28,798 bases of DNA, taken from the NCBI GenBank assembly GCA_900549705.1, contig URPI01000007.1, positions 1 to 28,798 of the forward strand. Reading direction: 5' to 3'. The DNA comes from an uncultured Eubacteriales bacterium (GTDB lineage: Bacteria; Bacillota; Clostridia; Oscillospirales; Oscillospiraceae). Position numbers and translations under genes: made by a program. Shown piece after piece: positions 23,183 to 28,798 of the stretch. The notes beneath the pieces were generated by a model, which was not told the origin of the DNA, did no database searches, and was given only the letters and a program-made list of their open reading frames with translations. The first letter of the stretch is position 1. Every line of letters begins with the position of its first letter.

Positions 23183-23446
23183 GCGCAAAGCGCCCTTGGC
23201 TCCACCTCTGGGGGAGCTGCTGAGCGAACGCGAAGTTGAGGGGGTGTGGTTCGTTAATACAGAACTTGTCCCCATTCGCTCATGCCCTGTAGGGGCGGAT
23301 AGCATCCGCCCGCCAGCTAACGGGGCAGAGCGGTTGGATGAATGAAGTAACATCCAACATAGTACCATTCAACGGGCGACACCCCCTCAGTCAGCCCGTT
23401 CGGGCTGCCAGCTCCCCCAAAGGGGGCGCCGAGGGCGCTTCGCGCC
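23183..23446. repeat. R1 intergenic repeat, copy 3, with inserted middle
   Basis: The ends GCGCAAAGCGCCCTTGGC and GCCGAGGGCGCTTCGCGCC form the inverted arms seen in copies 1 and 2, including GAGCTGCTGAGCGAACGCGA and TGAGGGGGTGT on the left and ACACCCCCTCAGTCAGCC on the right. The middle is longer and holds CCCTGTAGGGGCGGATAGC and GCATCCGCCCG, a further stem. It fills the 349-base gap between rnfB and the reductase gene. Its strong stems may weaken transcription from rnf into the reductase. Confidence 0.78.
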
Positions 23447-23471
23447 GGACGGATGCTACCCGCCTACAAAA

Positions 23472-24260
23472 TCACAAAAACCGAATAGACTTGGTGGGGC
23501 ACTTCTCCACGCACTTGCCGCAGCCGATGCACTTCTCCGGGTCAACCCGGGAGAGGTTGTTTTCCAACGTAATGGCCCCCTGCTCGCACTGCTTCACGCA
23601 GATGCCGCAGCCGATACAACCGGCGGAGCAGACCTTCTTGACCAGAGCGCCCTTGTTCTTGTTGGAGCAGCGGACGGCAACCTTGGTGGTGCGGTCGTGC
23701 ATTCCGATGATGCCCTTGGGGCAGGCCTTGGCGCACAGGCCGCAGCCCACGCACATACGGGGGTTGACCACGGCAATGCCATCCCGGATGGAGATGGCAC
23801 CCTGGGGACACACGCTGACGCAGCTGCCCAGACCCAGGCAGCCATATTCGCAGCTGCCGAAGTTCAGGCCGCTGAGCACGGCGGCACGGCAATCGGGAAT
23901 GCCAACATATTCCGCCTTGGGCTTGGTCACGCCGCAGGTACCGGCGCACTGGACATAGGCCACCTGGGGATTCTGGTCAACGGTTTCCTTTCCCAGAATG
24001 GCGGCAATTTTAGCAATGTTCTCGGTGCTGTTGCCCGGACAGGCATCCACACGGGCCTCGCCCTTGACAATGGCTTCGGCCACGGCATCGCAGCCGGCAT
24101 AGCCGCAGGCGCCGCAGTTGGCACCCCGCAGGCATTCCCGCACCTTGGTCACCCGGTCGTCGGTTTCAACGTAGAATTTCTTGCTGGCCGTCACCAGGGC
24201 AGCGCCCAGAATCAGACCCACCAAGCCGATGATAATCGTGGAAATAATGATTGTATTCAT
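23472..24260 (-). CDS. rnfB: Rnf complex subunit B, iron-sulfur protein
   Basis: The 262-residue protein takes electrons from ferredoxin. It has an N-terminal membrane helix (2-25), then an Fe-S domain with C49, C52, C57 and C74, and then a chain of ferredoxin-type clusters: C137/141/147/151, C170/173/176/180, C215/218/221/225 and C244/247/250/254. This cysteine-rich long form is typical of clostridial RnfB. It ends the C-DG-E-A-B order, 17 bases after rnfA. No terminator is seen after it except the R1 element. Confidence 0.96.
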   Translation of the reverse strand: MNTIIISTIIIGLVGLILGAALVTASKKFYVETDDRVTKVRECLRGANCGACGYAGCDAVAEAIVKGEARVDACPGNSTENIAKIAAILGKETVDQNPQVAYVQCAGTCGVTKPKAEYVGIPDCRAAVLSGLNFGSCEYGCLGLGSCVSVCPQGAISIRDGIAVVNPRMCVGCGLCAKACPKGIIGMHDRTTKVAVRCSNKNKGALVKKVCSAGCIGCGICVKQCEQGAITLENNLSRVDPEKCIGCGKCVEKCPTKSIRFL

Positions 24261-24277
24261 CTTTTTCTACCTCCGCA

Positions 24278-24853
24278 TCAGGACAAGCCGGCAAAGCCCA
24301 TGAATGCCATGGCCATGAGGGTGGCGCACAGCAGCACGATGGGTGCGCCCCGGAAGGGGGCGGGGACGGCATCCTGGTCAATGTGCTCTCGGATGGCCGC
24401 CAGCAGCACAATGGAAATGGTATAGCCCACGGCAGTGCCAAAGCCGGCAACCGTGCCTTCCAGAATGGTATAGCCATTCTGGACGTTGGTCAGCGCCACG
24501 CCCAGCACGGCGCAGTTGGTGGTAATCAAGGGCAGGTAGATGCCCAGGCTCTGATAAACGGCGTGGGCATTTTTCTTCAGGAACATCTCAACCATCTGCA
24601 CCAGGGCGGCAATGACCAGAATGAACACGATGGTTTTCAGGTATTCCAGATGCATGGGCAGCAGCACATACTGATACAGCATTCCCGCCACCAGGGAGGA
24701 CACGGTCAGAACAGCGGTAACTGCCATGCCCAGGGACAGGGATGCCTTTTTCTGGGAGGACACACCCAGGAAGGAACAGATGCCCAAAAACTGGCTCAGA
24801 ACCACGTTATTGACCAGCGCAGTGGTGACGATAATCGCAATGAGACTTTTCAT
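24278..24853 (-). CDS. rnfA: Rnf complex subunit A, membrane protein
   Basis: The 191-residue protein has six membrane helices and carries half of the membrane-embedded 2Fe-2S site it shares with RnfE. The expected cysteines are C26 (QFLGICSFLG) and C114 (TTNCAVLG). Length is standard. Its ATG overlaps the rnfE stop by four bases (ATGA), so the pair is translationally coupled. Confidence 0.96.
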   Translation of the reverse strand: MKSLIAIIVTTALVNNVVLSQFLGICSFLGVSSQKKASLSLGMAVTAVLTVSSLVAGMLYQYVLLPMHLEYLKTIVFILVIAALVQMVEMFLKKNAHAVYQSLGIYLPLITTNCAVLGVALTNVQNGYTILEGTVAGFGTAVGYTISIVLLAAIREHIDQDAVPAPFRGAPIVLLCATLMAMAFMGFAGLS

Positions 24854-25524
24854 TTGTTGTCAGCCTCCTTCTTCTCGCAGGCGGACGCGCAGGTTGCGCA
24901 GCAGCCGTCGCAGCCCTCGGTTTTCTTGTTTGCAGCGGTCTTGATGCCCACGGCGTTCATGATGGCCACCAGCACAGCCAGCACCAGGAAAGCGCCGGGG
25001 GCGCGGACAAAGAAGGCAATGGGCTCAAAGCTTCCGGGCAGCGCCACGCCAAAGATGGAGCCGGCGCCCAGCATCTCCCGGATGGAGCCGATGATGACCA
25101 GCGCCACCGTGAAGCCCAGACCCATGCCCAGGCCGTCAAACAGGCTCAGCATGGGCGGGTTCTTGGAAGCAAAGGCCTCGGCACGCCCCAGGATAATACA
25201 GTTGACCACAATCAGGGGGATGTAAATGCCCAATGCGGCGTACAGCGACTGCATATAGGCCTGCATCAGCAGCTCCACCACAGTCACGAAGGATGCCACG
25301 ATGACAATGTAGGCGGGAAGCCGCACTTCATCGGGGATCACCTTCCGCAGCAGGGAGATGACCACGTTGGAAATTGCCAGAACCACCAAACTGCTCAGAC
25401 CCATGCCCAAGCCGTTCATGGCGGAGGTGGTGACGGCCAGTGTGGGACACATACCCAGCATCAGGATGAAGGAGGGATTTTCCTTCACCACACCGTTATA
25501 AATTCGTTCCCAATATGCTTTCAT
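24850..25524 (-). CDS. rnfE: Rnf complex subunit E, with cysteine-rich tail
   Basis: The 224-residue membrane protein is paralogous to RnfA. C26 (GMCPTLAVT) and C109 (VNCIILGRAEAFASKN) fit the shared 2Fe-2S site. The six helices end near residue 195; the following tail has cysteines at 205, 208, 209, 212 and 216 and then a charged end. That tail is not part of the basic RnfE fold as I know it. The gene is 14 bases after the rnfDG fusion and overlaps rnfA. Confidence 0.95.
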   Translation of the reverse strand: MKAYWERIYNGVVKENPSFILMLGMCPTLAVTTSAMNGLGMGLSSLVVLAISNVVISLLRKVIPDEVRLPAYIVIVASFVTVVELLMQAYMQSLYAALGIYIPLIVVNCIILGRAEAFASKNPPMLSLFDGLGMGLGFTVALVIIGSIREMLGAGSIFGVALPGSFEPIAFFVRAPGAFLVLAVLVAIMNAVGIKTAANKKTEGCDGCCATCASACEKKEADNK

Positions 25525-25538
25525 AAACCGTTCCCTCC

Positions 25539-27038
25539 TTACTTCAGGTTGGCCGCAAAGTAGCTCAGTGCTGCATTTACGGCATCCACAACGGCACCGG
25601 AGCTGACGGAAGCGCCGTTGATGGAGTCAATGACATCCTCAGCAGTGGAAGCGCCGCCCTTGTTCAAAGTAAAGGCCGTCACATTGACGTTTTCAAACTG
25701 GCTCTTAAATTCAGGCTCGTCGCAGCGCATACCCATACCGGCAGTCTCGTGCAGCTCGGTGAAGCTGATGCCAGTCACCGTGCCGTCGGGACGGATGCCG
25801 ACCACCAAGGTCAGGCCGCCGTCAAAGGACTGGCTGTTGTGAACTGCAATGGCATAGCCCTTGACATCGCTGCCATCCACGCCCTCCAGAACCTTCTGAA
25901 TTTCGGTGGAGCCGCTGACACCGCCCTCAACCTGCAAGTTGTTGAACTTGGCAGCATCGGGAATTACTTCTTTATATGCGGCCTGGCTTGCCATCTCGTT
26001 GTTCATGGCAATCTGGTCTTCGGTCATGACATACACGCCGGAGAGCACTGCACCGGCAATCAGGGTGATGACCAGCAGGATAATCACGGGCTTGGGAATG
26101 GCCTTCTTGAATTCCTTGGGAATGCGGAAGCCATAGGGCACGGGGATGAACAGCTCGTCAATCAGGTTGCCGAACAGGTTTGCCAGCAGCACCGCATAGG
26201 TGGTGGAGTCGGCAGCGGAGCCTTTCACCCGGAACAGACCAATCAGCACACCGGTCAGCGCACCATACAGCAGCTGACCCTTGGTGGTGGAGGGGCCGGT
26301 GACGGGGTCGGTTGCCATGAAGAAGGCCGCCATCAGCAGGCCGCCGCCCAGCAGCTGGGGAATCATATAGGCGGGGTCAAAGCCGTGACCGCCGAAGATG
26401 GCCAGGAAAATGGCAGTAGAGCCGATGGTTGCAGTGGGAATTTCCCAGGTGATGCCGCCGGACAGCAGCAGATAGAAGCCGCCTGCCAGCAGACCCAGGG
26501 CAGAGCTGCCAATGATGCCGCTGGTGTTGCCCAGGCACATGGCAACAACGTCAACGGTGTTGCCGGAGGCAATCTCCGACAGGGGCGTTGCAGCGGACAC
26601 GCCATCCAGGGTGTAGCCGGTCATGGCCACGCCGAAGGAAATCAGCAGAAACGCACGACCCGCCAGGGCAGGGTTCATGATGTTGTGACCCAGGCCGCCG
26701 AACAGGCACTTGACCACCAGGATTGCAAACACGGAGCCAAGCACCGGCACATACACCGGCACTTCAGCCGGCAAGGTCAGGGCAAGCAGCAAACCGGTAA
26801 CCACCGCGCTGGCATCCCCCAGGGTGTTGCCCCGCTTGGTTGCAAGATTAAACAGGTATTCGGTAACCACCGCCGCCGCGATGGAAACCAGCATCACAAA
26901 TCCGGCGTACCAGCCGTGCGCCCACACACCCAAAACAGCCGTGGGCAGCAGCGCCACCAGCACATCCCGCATCACAGTCTTTGTGGAAAGGCTGCCGCGG
27001 TCATGGGGGGCGCTGGAAAGATGCAGTAACTGACTCAT
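25539..27038 (-). CDS. Fused Rnf subunits D and G
   Basis: The 499-residue frame joins two subunits that are usually separate. Residues 1-about 315 are RnfD: many helices, LGDASAVVTGLLLALTLP near 73-90, and VSAATPL with T151 as the expected covalent FMN site. Residues about 316-499 are RnfG: one helix (317-338), then an outside FMN-binding domain with GGLTLVVGIRPDGTVTGI and the attachment motif INGASVSS at 473-480, where the acceptor would be S479. No stop or ribosome site lies between them. The join comes after IPKEFKKAIP. It sits between rnfC (16 bases) and rnfE (14 bases), so the whole set C-D-G-E-A-B is kept in order. Confidence 0.93.
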   Translation of the reverse strand: MSQLLHLSSAPHDRGSLSTKTVMRDVLVALLPTAVLGVWAHGWYAGFVMLVSIAAAVVTEYLFNLATKRGNTLGDASAVVTGLLLALTLPAEVPVYVPVLGSVFAILVVKCLFGGLGHNIMNPALAGRAFLLISFGVAMTGYTLDGVSAATPLSEIASGNTVDVVAMCLGNTSGIIGSSALGLLAGGFYLLLSGGITWEIPTATIGSTAIFLAIFGGHGFDPAYMIPQLLGGGLLMAAFFMATDPVTGPSTTKGQLLYGALTGVLIGLFRVKGSAADSTTYAVLLANLFGNLIDELFIPVPYGFRIPKEFKKAIPKPVIILLVITLIAGAVLSGVYVMTEDQIAMNNEMASQAAYKEVIPDAAKFNNLQVEGGVSGSTEIQKVLEGVDGSDVKGYAIAVHNSQSFDGGLTLVVGIRPDGTVTGISFTELHETAGMGMRCDEPEFKSQFENVNVTAFTLNKGGASTAEDVIDSINGASVSSGAVVDAVNAALSYFAANLK

Positions 27039-27054
27039 TTCAAAAAAGCCCTCC

Positions 27055-28383
27055 TTATTTCTTCTTCGTGGCCATGATTTCGGCCTTGGTGGTCTTAAAC
27101 AGCTGCATCAGGGGGCGCTTGGCCGGACAGATGTAGGTGCAGCAGCCGCAGGCAATGCACTCCAGGCCATACAGCCGCTTCTCGTAGCGCTCATAGTCCT
27201 TGCGCTGGGCGGCAACCTGCATCAGCTGGGGAGAAAGACCCAGGGGGCACACCCGGTTGCAGCGTCCGCAGCGCAGGCAGGCCGTCATGGTTGCGGCGGA
27301 TACGGGGTCAACAGGCAGCGCCGTGATGGCATTGTTATTTTTGCAGATGGGGAAGTCCAGCCCGGTCATGGGGATACCCATCATGGGGCCGCCGGACAGA
27401 ATTTTCTCCGGCTCCATGCCTTCCTTCCAGCCGCCGCAGGCATCCACCAGCTCCTGGCAGGAGGTGCCGATTTTCACCCAGAAATTGCCGGGATTCTGCA
27501 CACTCTCGCCGGACACGGTGACACTGCGCTCCATCAGAGGGGTGTTCAGGCTCACGGCGCGGTAGATGGCGTGGATGGTGGCCACATTGTCCACCACGCA
27601 CCCGGCATCCGCCGGCAGCATTCCCAGCTTCAGGTGACGGCCTGCCACCACGCTGATCAGGGAACGCTCACCGCCCTGGGGGTACTTGGTCTTCAGGGGC
27701 TGCACCCGAATCCTGCCATGTCCCTGGCAGGCCTGGCACATGGCGGCGATGGCACCGGGCTTATTGTTCTCGATGCACACCACACCCTCGGCCTTGGGGA
27801 ACAGACGCAGGATGATTTCGATGCCTTCCACGATTTCCGCGGCCTTGGTGCGCATGAGCTGGTCGTCACAGGTGATGTATGGCTCACACTCGGCACCGTT
27901 GGCAATGATATAGCGGATTTTCTCAGGTTCCTTTACGGTGAGCTTGACGTGGGTGGGGAAACCGGCGCCGCCCATGCCCACAATGCCGGCGGCCTTCACG
28001 CGGTCGAGAATCTCCTGGTTTGTCAAATCCTTATAGCTGCATTTGGTTCCCACGCCCTCGGCCATGGTGTTTTCCCCGTCGGGGGTAATGACAATGGCCT
28101 GTGCCATGCTGCCCATGACGGTGGGGCGCATCTCCACCGCCTTGACCGTGCCGGAAACAGGGCTGACAATATTGGCGGACACAAATCCGCTGGCTTCGGC
28201 AATCAATTGACCGGCCAAAACATGGTCGCCTTTCGCAACCACCGCTGTGGCCGGTTTTCCGATGTGCTGGTTGGTCATAATCACCAGGTCGCCCTTGGGG
28301 GCGTAGGGAATCAGGGGCATTTCACAGGAAAGCTCCTTCATCTCCCGGGGGTGAACACCGCCTCGGAATGTTAGTTCTCCCAT
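27055..28383 (-). CDS. rnfC: Rnf complex subunit C, NADH-binding
   Basis: The 442-residue cytoplasmic subunit exchanges electrons with NAD. GMGGAGFPTH (136-145) belongs to the NADH/FMN-binding fold, and two 4Fe-4S motifs lie near the end: C369/C372/C375/C379 and C409/C412/C415/C419. The N-terminal FRGGVHP block matches RnfC. Length fits clostridial RnfC. AAGGAGA lies seven bases before ATG. It is the first gene of the cluster, with a good promoter 66 bases upstream. Confidence 0.97.
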   Translation of the reverse strand: MGELTFRGGVHPREMKELSCEMPLIPYAPKGDLVIMTNQHIGKPATAVVAKGDHVLAGQLIAEASGFVSANIVSPVSGTVKAVEMRPTVMGSMAQAIVITPDGENTMAEGVGTKCSYKDLTNQEILDRVKAAGIVGMGGAGFPTHVKLTVKEPEKIRYIIANGAECEPYITCDDQLMRTKAAEIVEGIEIILRLFPKAEGVVCIENNKPGAIAAMCQACQGHGRIRVQPLKTKYPQGGERSLISVVAGRHLKLGMLPADAGCVVDNVATIHAIYRAVSLNTPLMERSVTVSGESVQNPGNFWVKIGTSCQELVDACGGWKEGMEPEKILSGGPMMGIPMTGLDFPICKNNNAITALPVDPVSAATMTACLRCGRCNRVCPLGLSPQLMQVAAQRKDYERYEKRLYGLECIACGCCTYICPAKRPLMQLFKTTKAEIMATKKK

Positions 28384-28448
28384 AGATATTTCTCCTTCTA
28401 TGCGTTTTGTTCAGCAGGGCAAACTGCTCCACCATTGAGAATGGAATT

Positions 28449-28477
28449 ATTATAGCAGGTTCTTCACGGAAACGCAA
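28449..28477 (-). promoter_or_regulatory. Sigma-A promoter of the rnf operon
   Basis: Leftward TTGCGT (28477-28472), 17 bases and a perfect TATAAT (28454-28449) with an extended TGC. The expected leader is about 60 bases. Confidence 0.8.
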
Positions 28478-28555
28478 GAATTGCGACAATTTTTAGAGGA
28501 AGAAATCCCATGGTTTTTCCTGGATTTTTTTGTAATACTTTAACTTTTTGTATAT

Positions 28556-28569
28556 TTATATCGATATAA
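28556..28569. promoter_or_regulatory. Perfect 14-bp palindrome upstream of the rnf promoter
   Basis: TTATATCGATATAA is its own reverse complement and lies about 80 bases upstream of the -35 box in an AT-rich stretch. It could be an operator, or chance in AT-rich DNA. A related ATATCGATAAAT occurs at about 2329 in the lsr control region. Confidence 0.3.
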
Positions 28570-28587
28570 TTGTATTTTTAGCGGCAG

Positions 28588-28798
28588 CGCCGCTTGCCAA
28601 TAACGCTTCGCACGCTGTACCAATACGTTGGTTCCGAACCCGCCCGGCAGCGCCCACTTGTGTGGGCGTAGGTAATAAGTAAGAGTGAAGGGTGAATAGG
28701 TGGGTATCCCATTGGTGACTGCAAGCCAAAAACTTTTGAGTTTGTAGTAGAGCGTACACGCTAAAAGTTAGCACCCCTTGGCTTCCCCCGGGGGGAAG
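28588..28798 (+). repeat. R2 copy 4 and start of a further repeat
   Basis: CAATACGTTGGTTCC then GAACCCGCCCGGCAGCG (28618-28650) is an R2 core, and AAAGTTAGCACCCCTTGGC near 28764 echoes AAAGTTGGCGACCCCTTGGC at about 76-95, so this repeat probably resembles copy 1 along its whole length. The final CCTTGGCTTCCCCCGGGGGG looks like the beginning of an R1 element cut off by the window end. No coding sequence is apparent. Confidence 0.55.

Noticed and set aside
11268..23446. CRISPR array or tandem repeats
   Set aside because: The R1 and R2 copies are dispersed by thousands of bases, in both orientations, with no regular short repeat-spacer pattern.

Overview
The window looks like a GC-rich chromosomal segment of an anaerobic Gram-positive gut bacterium, most likely an Oscillospirales-type Clostridium relative. 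The reasons are an Rnf complex, a butyrate kinase, strong AGGAGG ribosome binding sites, sigma-A promoters of the TTGACA-N17-TATAAT type, an ECF sigma/anti-sigma pair, and intergenic repeats of the kind I associate with that group. The taxonomy is an inference from gene content and style, not from a search.

Region 1 (1-8200) is an autoinducer-2 (AI-2) uptake and breakdown locus. A divergent promoter region at 2246-2373 drives lsrK (AI-2 kinase) and a small cupin gene leftward, and lsrACDB (ABC importer) plus lsrF (thiolase) rightward. Imported AI-2 would be phosphorylated by LsrK and finally cleaved by LsrF. Neither the regulator LsrR nor the isomerase LsrG is present; a cupin sits where one of them might be expected. 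Region 2 (8200-11250) holds an AEC-family permease, a remnant that looks like the end of a GGDEF protein, a butyrate kinase with its own promoter, and a two-helix membrane protein.

Region 3 (11250-14900) runs through an intergenic repeat, a sigma factor with a large membrane-anchored partner read leftward, a gene remnant with its own terminator, and a compact locus that looks like a type I toxin-antitoxin system. That locus has a 30-residue one-helix peptide, a facing antisense promoter with near-consensus boxes, and inverted repeats that would let the two ends of the toxin message pair. Region 4 (14850-19610) is housekeeping: rpsO-pnp leftward, with structured leaders and an internal terminator, then a polysaccharide deacetylase and an RluA-type pseudouridine synthase rightward.

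Region 5 (19900-28480) is a leftward respiratory cluster: rnfC, a fused rnfD-rnfG, rnfE, rnfA, rnfB, then (across a repeat element) a secreted flavoprotein reductase with four FMN-binding domains around a fumarate-reductase-type catalytic domain, and a NusG domain II protein. Rnf exchanges electrons between ferredoxin and NAD and pumps ions. The reductase is a plausible outside-facing electron sink. The non-coding stretches carry at least two families of dispersed repeats, listed below as R1 and R2.
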